Under the pieces are notes generated by a model, which saw only the letters and a list, made by a program, of their open reading frames with translations, was not told where the DNA came from and did no database searches. Source: Bemisia tabaci (Eukaryota > Arthropoda > Insecta > Hemiptera > Aleyrodidae). From it: DNA of 64,000 bases. The stretch is taken from positions 31,734,263-31,798,262 of the forward strand of contig NC_092800.1 of NCBI RefSeq assembly GCF_918797505.1. Reading direction: 5' to 3'. The stretch's first letter is position 1, and each line of letters starts with the position of its first letter. The position numbers were made by a program, and so were the translations under genes. Positions 1-11,472 of the stretch are shown here, piece after piece.

Positions 1-54
1 AACGTCATCGATTGCCGCCTGGGGAGCGGAACATTTCAGACTTTAATTTTTTTT

Positions 55-200
55 GACGCACCCTAGTGTAGCCCGGCTATATGATTTGCTCCGCTTTCTA
101 CAGCCAGCTATATGATTTTCAATAGCCTTCTTTAGTCGGCTATAAGAACTCCTATGGTATTTTGAAACGCGCAGCTCCTATCGCCAATTTTTATCAGGGT
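55..200 (-). repeat. Repeat family G, copy 1 (CCGGCTATA repeat)
   Basis: It has repeated AGCCnGCTATA-like words and ends TATCGCCAATTTTTATCAGG. The same sequence occurs inverted at 46911-47150 and, diverged, at 50200-50358. Non-autonomous; class unknown. Confidence 0.6.
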
Positions 201-204
201 TGAG

Positions 205-222
205 CCCCCCCCCCCCCCCCCC
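205..222. repeat. Homopolymer C18
   Basis: Uninterrupted run of C. Similar G or C runs occur at 1643-1665, 7664-7680, 9073-9085, 9299-9310, 10188-10201, 36437-36452, 45624-45641, 48626-48636, 57567-57577 and 57871-57888. Confidence 0.9.
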
Positions 223-964
223 TGTTTATCTCTTAAGGGTGGCAAGGGAGTCCTCGGGATCACGAAATTCGGATTCCTTCGATTCCCTCCTGGTCCCTAT
301 GACTTCGTACCACCAAAAACAACCGAGAAAACAGCCTGGTACGGGTGGTCTGGTACACCCAGTCTTATCCTGTGCTCATTCGATCTGGCAACACTTCCTA
401 CAAAATACTACGCATAGTACTACGAGAAGGTCGATGACCCGAATTCTTGATCTCTCATTGGTCCGTTCCGTCTTGAATGGTTCATTCATGAATTCCATAG
501 GGGCTCACAGCGCATGCGCAGCACGTGACGCAAGCACGCAGCACGAGTTGGTAAACAAAGTAAACGGTGATTAACGGTTTTTTTTAAAAAATAAAAAAAT
601 AATGTATCAAATCATGGGTAATGTATTCAGCAAAGGTGTGGAGATTGAATTATCTTCTTATAAATTTTAGCAAACATTTTAAGCATAGAATGTGTCGATA
701 TATTACTTAATGGTTACTTTTTCGAGTGATAGCATATTCACAGCGTATTTTAATGTCAACTAATAATGCCTTTATTGCGTCATTGCAACGTTTCAAAATA
801 TCCCATTACATATGTCTAATTTGTTTGAGGAAAACTGAGAATCTTGACCGAAAAACTTGAGAATTTCCTTGAAAAATTCATCAAAAATTTCGAAAATAAA
901 ATTCTTCGCAGTTTTCTTTAAAAAAACAACTGTAGGGATTTGCAACGATGCAAATTTTCTGCTT

Positions 965-1205
965 TCGGAACAAACGACGTATGAGCATTCGAATGTTCCC
1001 ACGGTGCCTCCCAATAAATGATTAGTTTTTTTTAAAGGAAAACTGTGAATATTTTTCCTCGGATTTTCAGATCTTTTTGATTACATTGCGAAGAACACTA
1101 TCGGAAAAATTGAAATAAAAATATTCATATAATTTCTAAAATTGTCTTATTCCGTCGAGGACAACTCGGCAACATCCGGAAGCTCATACGGCGTTCCTCT
1201 TCATC
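965..1205. mobile_element. CTGCCGTGC inverted-repeat element (family A), degenerate copy
   Basis: The ends match the family core (CGTATGAGCATTCGAATGTT on the left; CGGCAACATCCGGAAGCTCA then TACGGCGTTCCTC on the right), but the outermost bases have decayed. About 240 bp, non-coding. Confidence 0.6.
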
Positions 1206-1399
1206 TTGAAATAGATGGGAGATTCGCATTTTTCGACTTTAGCCATCGATGTAAGAAAATGAAACATGCAGACTCGTAAATTTGAACTCGCACTCAGTGG
1301 TGATTCTTGTAAAGTGGGCAACACTGTTTTTTTCCATTTAAACGCATGTAAAACAATCGATTCCTGATGAATCAACTGCCATCGAGGTACGCGTTTTTG

Positions 1400-1902
1400 A
1401 ACTTTCACCGGCGCTGAACGCGCATTATGAATGTGACGCTAGCGAGCGCTCAATCGATATCGGCAATTTCACGTCGCGAATCAATCAGCGAGCGCGAATT
1501 ATTCGGAGTGGCGCCGAAAAGCCTCCGCGGTCATCGTGAGTGAAAGGAGCGAGTCGTTGACATGACTGAGCTTTTCAGCGCTGCCCCCACCACGAATCTC
1601 TTTCCACAGACCTTGAACTTGTCAAAGGAGTCCGAAGAACCCGGGGGGGGGGGGGGGGGGGGGGGCTCGGACCCGGCGCGCGGAGTCAGGAAGTGGGAGA
1701 TACCAAGAGACCAGAAGACCCAGACCTTGGAAGGAGGATGATGACCTACTTCTCCACCGATTCGAGATCGTCATATGACTCGTAAGACACACATCTCCGT
1801 GGCGAGTCCTCGAATCTAGGCTATCAAATCACGGATTTCTTCGACGTGCCGGCCACTGAATTTCGATTTTGAGTGTGTGTGTGTGTCTGTGTTTTTTTTC
1901 AG
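1400..1902 (+). promoter_or_regulatory. GC-richer region upstream of the sulfotransferase start
   Basis: CpG-containing sequence at 1410-1560 and a purine-rich stretch at 1680-1740 lie just before the first coding exon and contain no transposon I recognise, except a run of 23 G at 1643-1665. It could hold the promoter and a non-coding first exon. No TATA box or clear initiator was identified. Confidence 0.3.
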
Positions 1903-2086
1903 TTTTTGAGTGTGTTTCGGGTGGTGTTAAAATTCGGTAATAATGACGGAGGTCAAAGTTACCCGCTACGGACGATGGCAGCTTTCACGACTTTCCTGAA
2001 ATTCGTCCTGCTCAGCTTGATCTTCCTGTCGACCAGCTCGTTTTACTACATAGATCGAATCCAAAACCTCATCAGGTCCCGACAAG
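1903..2086 (+). CDS. Sulfotransferase exon 1 (first coding exon, part 5' UTR)
   Basis: A strong acceptor (T-rich tract then CAG) ends at 1902. This exon may therefore be internal, preceded by a non-coding 5' exon somewhere upstream. Coding starts at the ATG at 1975 (A at -3, G at +4, a good context) and gives MAAFTTFLKFVLLSLIFLST followed by a short stem. The exon ends at 2086 with donor GTACAT, leaving one base of a Gly codon. The start is chosen because it opens the hydrophobic anchor. An out-of-frame upstream ATG at 1943 overlaps it. Confidence 0.75.
1943..1999 (+). other. Overlapping upstream ORF of the sulfotransferase mRNA
   Basis: ATG at 1943 (A at -3) opens an 18-codon ORF in another frame that ends at TGA 1997-1999, so it overlaps the main start at 1975. 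If the mRNA starts upstream, ribosomes using this ATG would bypass the main start, which would damp translation. Seen directly; the effect is inferred. Confidence 0.4.
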
Positions 2087-5000
2087 GTACATTTTCAAGA
2101 TACAATACTATCTCGTCAAATGCGGGGGTGAGGGCTGGGTGGAGAGGGGTATAATTGCATTATGCAACGTTCCAAAGTTTCACTCGACGTGCACCCTTAT
2201 TTTTTATTTAGTAACGGGTTTATGTTTAAAATTGGAAATTTCAAAGAATATTCGTCAAATCGCTGAGAAAATCGTCAAAAAACCAAGGGAAACTTTAAAC
2301 TGCTTTTGAGGAGGTGAATAAATTATTTAATGCAATTTTATAACGTTACACAATCCAATTAAGCCGTTCGGACTATCGCCCCTTTGAATGCAACTTTCAG
2401 TTGACTTCTCGTTACTCGAAAAGTATCTGAAAATCCATGAACATAGGTGATAAATTGATAACGGTATAGTATAATGGAGTGCATTGAAACTGTGGGTATT
2501 GCGGGATGCTTATCATTTGATGCAACGGTACCTACTCCAAACCAGTTTACAAAACTCTCTTAGCTTTCCAACGACTGATTCCTTCCCAAAAAATGTACAA
2601 TCGAGGGTATTTTGAATCTTAAAGTCAGACTCCTATAGAAACTATGATTTTTTTTTTGTTCTTTTTAAATTTCAGAAATGCTATACCTCTCGAGAGTTTT
2701 CTGCCGTTTACATATACCGGCCTTTGACGCGTGAATAGGTACCGTTAGCTCTCCTCTCTCATGGCATCTCTGAAGAATGTCACTATTCCCTAATTCAATG
2801 CTCAAAATTCCATTGCTACATCACACTCTTATTCTGTGTATTTTAGTTTGATGAAAATGAGCTACTTCCTGACCAATTGGATGCCATGCGATCGTAACCG
2901 GACACCAAATAAGCGACCTAAAAAAGTTAGTCCTCACTCCATAGAAGCGGTTCCTTCAGTTTTCTGCATCCAAGAAAATAATTTTTTTCTATGTGTATAT
3001 GACCCTCCATGGCAGAAGGGACCTCAGCTCTCACAAACTCAAAATTGGATAAATTTATGCAAAACGGCCTATGTGCGAATTGATTAAATCTAATGATACT
3101 GTGAAGCGTGCGAACCCAATGAAGACGGTTTCCCTTGCTTGCGAATTCATTTTCACATATTTCCTATTAGAATTAATGTGTCCGATTGCTTTGGTATACC
3201 AGACAGGGCCGGATTAAGGGGGTGGCCACATGGGCCTTGGCCCATGGCGGGAAAATTAAGGGGCGGCAAATTTTGCAATTTTTTTAAATGCAGGTACAAA
3301 AAAATCGGATTCAGAAAAAAATTACAAACAAGAAAAGGTGACAAAATCTCTCATTTCCTGAGAGTACATTAATTTCTAATTTTGTTGTATTTATAAGCCC
3401 TCGTCGCGGCGGTCGGCATGTAACACATATTAGCGCCTACGAGACTGCATGAATACTTCACGCATTGCGCCAAACACAGTACGGTCAACAACGGTCGGCG
3501 GGGAACGCACAGCGCCTACAAGACTACATGAATACTTCACGCATTGCGCCAAACACAGTGTGGTCAGCGCGGCACGGCGGCGGAAGTTAAAATTATTAAA
3601 CCACATTTATGTTTGTTCTTTCTTAATTTTTTAGTTCATTTCTTACAAATGAAAGGCCTTGTCCCCACAGAGATAGGTTTACGGAACTGAACTTCGCGCG
3701 AAGTTCCGTGAACTTTTGCCGGTAGTGTTAACAGGGCTTACGCAAAAAATGTGTCCAACACGAGTGAGCGCGTCTTATGCACCCTTCTCCCTCCGGCACG
3801 TTCACTTGATGGTTTTTATTGATGCTTCAAAATGAATTAGAGGAGGGCGGCAAAATACAGTCGGCCCATGGGCGGCAAGTAGGTAAATCCGGCCATGATA
3901 CCAGAATTAGATTTCGGTCTAACTATCAAAATCCGATTTTCTACTTGACTCGGAAAAAAAAGCTGTTTGCTAAAAATTTCGTGTTCATGGACCAATAAGA
4001 CCCCTTTTTCTGTGGCCGCACAGTGGATCGAGTCAATCAGAGAGGTCGGACATGAAATTTTTGACTAAAACTGCATATTTTGGTGTTCATGTAGTCACAT
4101 TTTAAATTAAAAGGGGTGCTCCTAGAAGAAAATTTCACGAAGAAACCAATGGAAGCTCTTTTAGAACCTCAAAGTTATGTATAAACGGAGTTATAAGCGT
4201 TCTTTCCAAATTTTGTCCGACCTCTCCTATTGACTCGATCCACAGTTGGCCGATACCAAGCTGTTTTCTCCTACCTAAACGGTGAAATTCCTCTATTTTT
4301 CCATGTATAATTTACCGCACTTCAGCGCCACTAGCTATGTGACGACCAACTTTACGCCTTTATGTGGTTGACCTTTGTCGATGGTTCGTGTTTCAGGTGA
4401 CCTGGAAGAGGAACCGCTCAACAGTTGGTTGCTCGCTCGATACGTCTACTTCGAGCGTCAAGAACACTTGAACAACATGTGCCGCCTTCACTCTAGTCAT
4501 TACGCGCACACGAACATGCGGGAGGACACTCAGTTGCTCGAACACATTCTAGTCGACCGAAAACATAAACTACTCTACTGTTACGTTCCTAAGGTACCCA
4601 GATTTTTAAAGTTAAATTGCAATTTTTTACAATTTTTTGGCGATATAATCGCTAGGATCATAACATCTGAGCTTGTCGCAATTCAAATCATCGTTGAAAC
4701 TTATCACGAACACTGCTACTTGCACTGCGTCAAGAAGAAAGGAACCAAGTCACATCAAATATTGCCAACTTTAATCGGGAAATTTAATTTTTTACATGAA
4801 AACGGATGAGCGGATTTTTGTGCAAATTTTAGGGAATTTTTTGCATGGTTCAAAGGAAATTCCTTAAAATTTTCAAAGGAATCCGCCTAAACGCTCTTTT
4901 GTAAAACATTAAATTATCCAGTTATATAAATGTGGCAATAGCTGCTGTGGCTTGGTTCCTGTCTGCTAAACGCGGTCCACTTGGGCACTTTAATTTCGCC

Positions 5001-7876
5001 TTCACATTCGCCACATAGGCAGAAAACATACCCTGGAGCGCGAATAGTTATCTGTTCGGGTGCCTTTATACTCCTTGTCCTTTCAAACTACTTGGCCACC
5101 ACAATGACCGCTTCTTCGTATGTTTCCAGGTGGCATGCACAAATTGGAAGCGGGTGCTGATGGTTCTATCGGGTCTGTCGAATTCCTCGGACGCGTCGGC
5201 GATCCCGGCCGACGTGGCCCACAAACCCGGGACCATCACCCGGCTGAGCGACCTGGACCCGGAGGAGGCCCAACTCCTGCTCGACACCTACACCAAGTTC
5301 ATCTTCGTCCGTCACCCGTTCGAGCGGCTCCTCTCGGCCTACCGCAACAAGCTCGAGCAGCACTGGCTCAGCTCCAAGTACTTCCAGTCCCGATTCGGAC
5401 GGCACATCGTCAAGCACTACCGCCCCAACCCCACCAACCACTCCCTCCTCTGGGGGGATGACGTCACCTTCCAGGAATTCGTCACATTCCTCATCGCCAG
5501 GGAGAACATGACCGCCAACGAGCATTGGTAAGATTTCAGAATTTCATTTTTAGGACCATTAGAGAATTTGCGGGTGTCTGAAATTTGATGAATTTCGTGT
5601 TTTAGCGTTCACTTCCGAGGGAAGTGAACACGAGGATACCCTTGGTTCATGAGTTGAACAATTATTGGAGAGGATATGACAAAATGATCTAATCTGCTAA
5701 AATACGTGTGTTTAAATGGGAAATGCCGCCAGATGACGTCACTGGGCGGTGCATTTCCCCACTTTTCAATCTATTTTTATACTATTTCCCATATCAGAAA
5801 AAAAATTATAAAAAATACTGTGAAATCAGCTCTTTAAGCACTTTCAGATGAAGCAAAAGAAAAAAAAATTGCATGCAAATTCTCCATTGGACCGCGTCAA
5901 GCAGAAAGGAACCAAGCCACAGCTTGTGATACTTTGGCCGGAAGGCCAAAGTATCACAAGCGCCATGCGACGTCTCAAAATTTCCGCTGCAATTTTATTT
6001 TTTTACAGTGAAATTGAAATTAGAGTCGTCAGACATGAATTTTTTGACAAAAGCTGTAAATTTTGATGTTATTTTGTCACATTTTAAAGTTCCAAGGGTG
6101 CTACAAGAAAACAATTTTACGAGGAAACCAGTGGAACCACTTTTAGAACCTCAAAGTTTTGTTTAAACGGAGTTATGAGCGTTTAAAGTTTCCAAATTGT
6201 GTCCGACCTCTCCTACTGATTTGATCCACTGTGCGATCCACTGTGCCACTTGTGCTCGAGGCTGAACATTTCTGGAAAATTACATTGATTTAAATAGGGC
6301 GAAAATGGGCAGCTCCGCAAAGTACCTAATTCCTTTTTTGGCTATCAAATGCGCTCAAATAAAAATAACTTGACCTTTACTAACGAGAGGACCTAAACAT
6401 CTATCGTGAGTGAGGAAATCACATTTCCGATCCATGGGGCGGGGGCTATTACGTGTTACTCTTATGATTTCATATAGATGGCCAAAGTGCGAGACCAAGT
6501 ATCTCCATTGCGGTGTTTCAAAATTTCCGCTCCTATTCCAATTATTCGAAGAAAAATAAGTCACAATTCATAGCTTGAAATTTATGAAGAATATTTGGCT
6601 AACTGAGAAGAAAAATTAAGAAAGTTTTCTGAGAAAACAATGAAGTATGACAAGGAAGTCTGCAACGTCGCAAGCAGATATTCGTGGTTTCGTACTTTAG
6701 CCATCGACGATTATTGAATAGAGTAAGATGTGGGCAGCAGGGCGAAAGAACCCTTGATCTCCACCCCCTATCGTTCCAAAAAATTATAATTTTTCAATTA
6801 AATGAAAATTTCTCTTTAAATCTGAAATTTCGTCATTTTGAGAGGACCATCCACTTCTGGAAAAATTATCCCTTACGCCAATTACGTACGCCACGGCCCT
6901 GCAGAGTGTAGCAAGGAATAATCAGGAGAGTGATAATTTATTTTCTCTGTCATATCGGCTGCTTAAAATGAAAGGGTGCGGACATAGGAGGAGTATAGAG
7001 AAGGGGGGAGGGGAGGAGTTGATTGAGCGATCCGTTCTGGTGACACTCCAAAATCGCGAGTGGTGCAAATACTGTCGTGCTAAGTAAGAACGCCGTATCA
7101 GCCATCAGGCGTTGCCAAATTTCCTTCGACAAATCACGAATTTTCAGGTAAATTTTTGAATATTTCTCCACCGATTCTTCACAAGATTTTGTTCATAATT
7201 TGATCTAAAAAGTCTGAAAATTTCGAGGAGAAATATTCATAATTTTTTTCAAAAATAAATATTTTTAAAGAAGGAATTCGGCAACATTCGAATGCCGTAC
7301 GACGTTCATACTTAGCACGGCAGAATAGTTCTGCGGTCGACCCAACGAGCCGTGCCACCCACTTGACACATTTTTTTTTTCGCGAGTGAAACGGGTGCAT
7401 CGCACGGATACGCGAGCATTGCGATGTGCCAAAACTTGCCTAGAGAGAGGTAATTCCACACAGATGAGATGTACGTGCTCGTGTCGGTGTGAGCCCACTT
7501 TCACTTCGAATATTATGAGAGCGAGAGAGAGAGAAAGGGCGGACACGGGCATGCCCAACTTTTTCGGGCACACCTTACACCTAAAATCATTCACTCTGTG
7601 CGCTGAATTGAGAGACATCGAAGGCGTTAAACGATTGACACTTCGAAGAGATGGGAATGGGAGTGGGGGGGGGGGGGGGGCAAACATTTAAGGAGTCATA
7701 TTTTAGTCTAATCGAAGAAGTCAACGAATGGTCCATAGCCAGAGAAATACGCGTTATGATTTACAACGCCAAAAAAAAAGGCATGAAGTTATGCTAGAAG
7801 TGCGAATGTGTATTCCGCCGTGCTAATAAGGAAGAACATCGTATGAACACTTGAAAGTTGCCAAATTTCCTTCGAT

Positions 7877-7919
<43 letters not shown>

Positions 7920-10573
7920 GAAAGCTGTGAATATTTTTCCTTGAAATTTTAAGGAACTTTAAGTGAAATCAAAATTATCTGAAAAATTGGAAGAAAAATA
8001 TTTTCAATTTTTCTCGAAAATTCGTGATTTACTAAAAGAAATTTGGCAACGCCATTGGTTTTTTTTCAATCAACCTGCTCTTCTTACTTAGTCTGAAAAT
8101 AAAAAGCTCTTAAAGTTGATTTCACATGGCGGAATACCTCTATGCTCCATTATGAAGAGTCCACATTTGAAATACTTTACGCATTGCGTCAAACGCAGTG
8201 CGGTCAACAGCGGTCGACGTGAAACGCATAGCGCCTACAAGACTGCATGAATACTTCAGGCATTGCGTCAAACTTACAATTAGTGCAGTCAGCAGCGGTC
8301 GACGTGAAACGCATAGCGCCTGCAAGACTGTATGAATACTTCACGCATTGCGCCAAGCACAGTGCGGTCAGCGCGGCGCGGCGGCGGCGGAAGTTAAAAT
8401 TAATAAAACACATTTATGTTTGTTCTTTCATAATTTTTTCGTTCATTTCCTATAAATGGAGGGCCTTGTCCACAAGGAGATAGGTTTACGAAACTTAACT
8501 TTCGCGCAAAGTTCCGTGAACTTTTGCTAGTAGTGTTGACAGGGCTTTCCCAAAAAATGTGTTCTACACCAGTAAACGCGTCTTATGCACCCCTCCCCCG
8601 CTGGCACGTTCATTTGATGGTTTTCATTGATGTTTCAAAACTAATGAGAAGGGGGCGGCAAAATACTAGCGGCCCATGGGCGGCAAGTAGGTAACCGGCC
8701 CTGATGACAAGTGCTTCAAAATGTTCACTCTTATTGGTTTTCCAAGGGAAAATGATTTACCTGATACCTAATTTTTTAAATCTAAAAATTGTCTTACAGT
8801 TCCTCTTGAAAAGGGGAGGGAAATTACCCCTTTCGGTAGGTAGCCGGCAAAGGCGGAATGCGGCTTCTTAAGAGCGTTACTCTGAAGAAGCCATTTGAAT
8901 TTCGGCAACAACGCACTGAGCTATAAATTTTCTGGCTTATCCATAAAAGCACCTATCTTCATTGGAAAATCAATGGCACTCATCCTGTTTCTAAAGAGTC
9001 AAACAAGTTTGCTCCTCCTCGCGTAATGAATGCAGATCATTTGGATAGGGCGACAATGAAGAGAGAAAAGATGGGGGGGGGGGGGGTGGTCCCGGGTCCA
9101 GGGCTTCTCCCCAGGGAAATAATGCAACACTAGGTAATAATGTTTTTAGCAGCATGATTTCGGAAGTTCCTTTCACCAAGCTTATGATCCAATCCATCCG
9201 AAAATATCGTCCACGAGTAAAATTATAGTCATTCATTTAAAAAATTCGTTGGTTCCCAGCGATCCAAAGTCGTACAAAAAAAGATGAAGAATAAGAAGGG
9301 GGGGGGGGGGTTTGCTAGAATATACGAGATGGGAAGCACTTTAGTTAATTCACGGGTGTATCACTAAACAATTGTTTTGGTTGCGTAAGAAAATGATTTA
9401 GAACTGACTGAGGAAACTTCTGTGGAATTTTGAATGACAATTGAGAATTGACCTAAATTTTTCAACAATGAAGAAGCACTATCTCTGTTCCGTTCAAGAA
9501 ACAACATACGTCCTCTTTATTACATATTTTTCCTATTCCAATAAAAGCTTTGAGGAATTATCCAGAAATAGTGATTCCTTAATACAAAACATGGTCGAAT
9601 TTACCTCGCATCTCTGACAACTCTCACACGATTCGGCTATAAAAATTTCCTTCAATTGGGAGAATATGCAATATCACTTGCAGGTGGGGCGAAAAAGTTA
9701 ATCCAATCCGATCACATAAAACCCATAATCGACCACTCATAATGAGGATGTAAGTGTCGAAAGCAGCTTTCGTCATATCGGTGGCTAAAGTCGGAGAACA
9801 CGTACTGTCTCCAATTGCGATGTTGCAAATTTTATCTCCACTCATGTTTCACACTCTTTTAGTTTTTTAAAAGAAAAAATTAAATTAAAAAAAAAAAAAA
9901 AAAAAAAAAATATGGAAAAATTCCGTGAATTTTCTTAGCTGACAAAGAACTTTAAGGAGATACTTGCGTGGTTTCCTCTTAAAAGTAAACAATCAGAGAA
10001 TTGTAGACATCAATGAGAATTCTCATTTTTCAACCTTGATAAGCCTCTTAGCTCTCTTCCGTTCAGATGTTTTATGTGGCAGAGATCAAAATAATTTTTT
10101 GCAAATTATAAAGACAAGATAAAATTTTAAAATTGGGTACTCTTTTCCATGATTATCATTATTGCTCTCATTCATTCATTTCTATTGGGGGGGGGGGGGG
10201 GTGGTTGGTGTTGAGAATATATATAAAGTCAGCATTACTACCTGGTGGTTCAAGTTGGGGAAAAGTTATTATCTTTTTTTTTTTTGGTTCTAGGTTGCCA
10301 ATTGAAGATCTTTGCAGACCTTGCTACATTAACTACGACTTCATTGGAAAGTACGAAACGCTGTATGAGGATGCCGAGTATTTACTGAAACACATCGGAG
10401 AGCCTCTCCTGAAGTTTCCACGAGGTCCGGGCTCCAATACCTCCTCCCAACTCAATAAATACTACACAACACTGACATCGGATATGATTAAGCAGCTTTA
10501 CGACATTTTCCAGATGGATTTCAAAATGTTTGCATATAATTTGCAGGACTTCCTTGGTTATGAGGTTGGCTAG
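1975..10573 (+). CDS. Carbohydrate sulfotransferase, CHST11/HNK-1 family (complete, 4 coding exons)
   Basis: Spliced CDS: 1975-2086, 4397-4593, 5130-5527, 10294-10573, with all junctions GT-AG and in phase. It encodes 328 aa ending in TAG at 10571-10573. Seen: a type II membrane anchor at residues about 8-25 (FLKFVLLSLIFLSTSSF). A 5'-PAPS-binding loop follows at about 101-111 (VPKVACTNWKR), then a 3'-PAPS site at about 164-177 (RHPFERLLSAYRNK). C-terminal family signatures are NEHW and CRPCYINYDFIGKYETL. Four N-glycosylation sequons (NSS, NHS, NMT, NTS) fit a Golgi-lumen enzyme. Known: Sulfotransfer_2 proteins move sulfate from PAPS to GalNAc or other sugars of chondroitin/dermatan or HNK-1 glycans. 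Length is close to vertebrate CHST11 (about 350 aa). The exact acceptor sugar cannot be told from sequence. The intron between exons 3 and 4 is 4.8 kb and full of small transposons. Its neighbour, raver, is convergent. Confidence 0.93.
3204..3897. mobile_element. hAT-like non-autonomous element (family D), copy 1, 8-bp TSD
   Basis: Flanked by the perfect duplication ATACCAGA (3196-3203 and 3898-3905). The ends are CAGGGCCGGATTAAGG and TAAATCCGGCCATG (imperfect inverted repeats). Inside are two tandem copies of an about 70-bp module with TACTTCACGCATTGCGCCAA and a near-palindrome around 3690. There is no transposase frame. 8-bp TSD and CAGGG ends are typical of hAT transposons. Confidence 0.85.
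4019..4245. mobile_element. CAGTGGATCGAGTC inverted-repeat element (family C), copy 1
   Basis: Terminal inverted repeats of about 30 bp: CAGTGGATCGAGTCAATCAG and GACCTCTCCTATTGACTCGA. Internal AT-rich 170 bp is conserved among five copies in the window. Confidence 0.8.
4397..4593 (+). CDS. Sulfotransferase exon 2 (stem region up to the PAPS loop)
   Basis: Acceptor TTTCAG ends at 4396 and donor AAG|GTACCC is at 4594. The exon encodes GDLEEEPLNSW through LLYCYVPK. The last residues are the start of the 5'-PAPS-binding motif, which is completed by VACTNWKR in the next exon. Confidence 0.9.
5130..5527 (+). CDS. Sulfotransferase exon 3 (PAPS-binding catalytic core)
   Basis: Acceptor TTTCCAG ends at 5129 and donor TG|GTAAGA is at 5528. 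It encodes VACTNWKR, FVRHPFERLLSAYRNK and GDDVTFQEFV through NEH, plus two bases of the Trp codon. The exon is GC-rich (C-biased third positions) unlike its AT-rich surroundings, so overlapping long reading frames on both strands here are shadows. Confidence 0.93.
5607..5629. repeat. Perfect 10-bp hairpin in sulfotransferase intron 3
   Basis: GTTCACTTCC (5607-5616), loop GAG, GGAAGTGAAC (5620-5629). Outer bases (CGTGTT at about 5597 and AACACG at 5628-5633) can extend or compete with the stem. Confidence 0.8.
5922..5961. repeat. Perfect 18-bp hairpin, end of a GGCCAAAGTAT element (family I)
   Basis: GCTTGTGATACTTTGGCC (5922-5939), 4-base loop, and its exact reverse complement (5944-5961). 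The right arm continues into GCGACGTCTCAAAATTTCCG, the same end found in the family I element at 42394-42648. Confidence 0.8.
6004..6234. mobile_element. Family C element, copy 2 (decayed left end)
   Basis: Matches copy 1 from GAGTCGTCAGACATG onward and ends GTGTCCGACCTCTCCTACTG then TTTGATCCACTGTGCG. It lies directly behind a family I end, in intron 3 of the sulfotransferase. Confidence 0.65.
6473..6707. mobile_element. Imperfect inverted-repeat element (family J)
   Basis: The left end contains GATGGCCAAAGTGCGAGACC and the right end GTGGTTTCGTACTTTAGCCA plus TC; the two are inverted copies over about 55 bp. A related arm is at 9770-9850. Confidence 0.5.
7070..7324. mobile_element. Family A element, 4-bp TSD AATA
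   Basis: Starts CTGTCGTGCTAAGTAAGAAC and ends CGTTCATACTTAGCACGGCA plus G. Flanking AATA on each side suggests a 4-bp target duplication. In sulfotransferase intron 3. Confidence 0.75.
7818..8060. mobile_element. Family A element, truncated, with internal poly-T
   Basis: Left end GCCGTGCTAATAAGGAAGAA; a run of about 38 T at 7880-7917 has replaced part of the left arm. The right arm reaches AAATTTGGCAACGCC and then breaks off before the outer TIR. Confidence 0.65.
8157..8705. mobile_element. Family D hAT-like element, copy 2, left end missing
   Basis: Contains three or more tandem modules with CTTCACGCATTGCG, then the same right half as copy 1 down to GGCGGCAAGTAGGTAACCGG and CCCTG. The left TIR is absent and no target duplication is seen. 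Confidence 0.7.
9640..9850. repeat. Family J-like arm
   Basis: The stretch TCGGTGGCTAAAGTCGGAGA followed by TCTCCAATTGCGATGTTGCA resembles the left arm at 6473. The other end is unclear. Confidence 0.35.
9888..9910. repeat. Poly-A tract
   Basis: Near-uninterrupted A run just after an AT-rich stretch. A retroposon tail is possible but no body was recognised. Confidence 0.7.
10294..10573 (+). CDS. Sulfotransferase exon 4 (C-terminal)
   Basis: Acceptor TTGGTTCTAG ends at 10293. The first base completes the Trp of NEHW, then LPIEDLCRPCYINYDFIGKY and the C-terminal helices follow, ending FLGYEVG and stop TAG at 10571. Homology to CHST11 (HPCHIHYDLVGKYETL) confirms the join. Confidence 0.92.
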
Positions 10574-11466
10574 GAATAATCATCAAAAAAATCTGATGCT
10601 ACCAAGTACCAACCCTGATCAGAAATATATTTTTGAAAATGTTACGTGTAGGATAGATATTGAAGAGCTAAAAATCATTGATTTATTTAAGTTGGTATGA
10701 GGTTCTTCGGTTGCAAGTTACATGTTTCTTTACAATGCTTCATCAGTTTCTAGGAGGAAGCCAAAAACTTATCCTGAGGGTAGAAATAAAATTTCACTTA
10801 CCTGATTGTGATCACTGAGCCATGCTTGATGTAGGTAGTTCATTAATTCATAGATTAACCACACTTAATTTTAAGTTTGAGGAGGGATTCGATAACTGAG
10901 GATGCATCAAAGATGCAAGAGAGTAAGATCATTTTTTCCTCAGTGGCGAACCTATCAGACTCTAAAGTAATTCAAATTGAATTTTTGAGAAATGTTAGAA
11001 AATCAGTCGTAACTTCCTGAAGGCTAGTTTGAACTGTCACTTTACTTACGTACAACATGTGTCGAGTTGTATGTAACTGATTCGACTTTTTGCCATTGAA
11101 AGTACTCTTTAGGAAGATCCTTGACAAAATCAGCATTTAAATTACAATGCATTTAAGACTTTTTTTTTTTAGTTTGTTCACGGAAATGCGAAAATGGCAA
11201 GAACTTCTTTTTAAGAACTTGCATGGGTATCGTTTCAGTATACTGATATACTATCGTATAAATATATTAAAAAAAACTGATTCATGGAATTCTTCTATGC
11301 AATAAGGAATTGGATCTCATACTAAATTGGCATTTTATAGATGGTCTGTCAATGAGCATTTGTCGTTAAAAACTGCGCTAAGTGACTATTTCAAACAAAA
11401 AACAATTGCACAAATTGTGCAAGTTGGAAGTTAGGGCTGATATAATTTTAGATACCATTTATGTTC

Positions 11467-11472
11467 AATAAA
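11467..11472 (+). terminator. Candidate polyadenylation signal of the sulfotransferase
   Basis: AATAAA lies 0.9 kb past the stop and is followed within 20 bases by an AT-rich stretch. An earlier AATAAA at 10785-10790 is an alternative. Assignment is by position only. Confidence 0.4.

Noticed and set aside
200..574. 124-codon frame on the + strand
   Set aside because: Begins inside a poly-C run, no domain, no splice context, and overlaps repeat family G.
5166..5525. Minus-strand frame opposite sulfotransferase exon 3
   Set aside because: Composition shadow; the + strand carries the PAPS motifs and exact splice phases.
7140..7155. TTTTCAGGTAAAT as a + strand recursive site
   Set aside because: Part of the conserved arm of a family A element; the same place in other copies lacks the GTAA.
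7265..7691. Overlapping frames of 140 and 101 codons on opposite strands
   Set aside because: They run through a family A end and a poly-G run; no domain on either strand.
10790..10815. Second minus-strand ratchet-like site (CACTTACCTGATTG)
   Set aside because: CAG|GTAAGT reads correctly on the minus strand, but there is no pyrimidine tract and it lies beyond the 3' ends of both genes.
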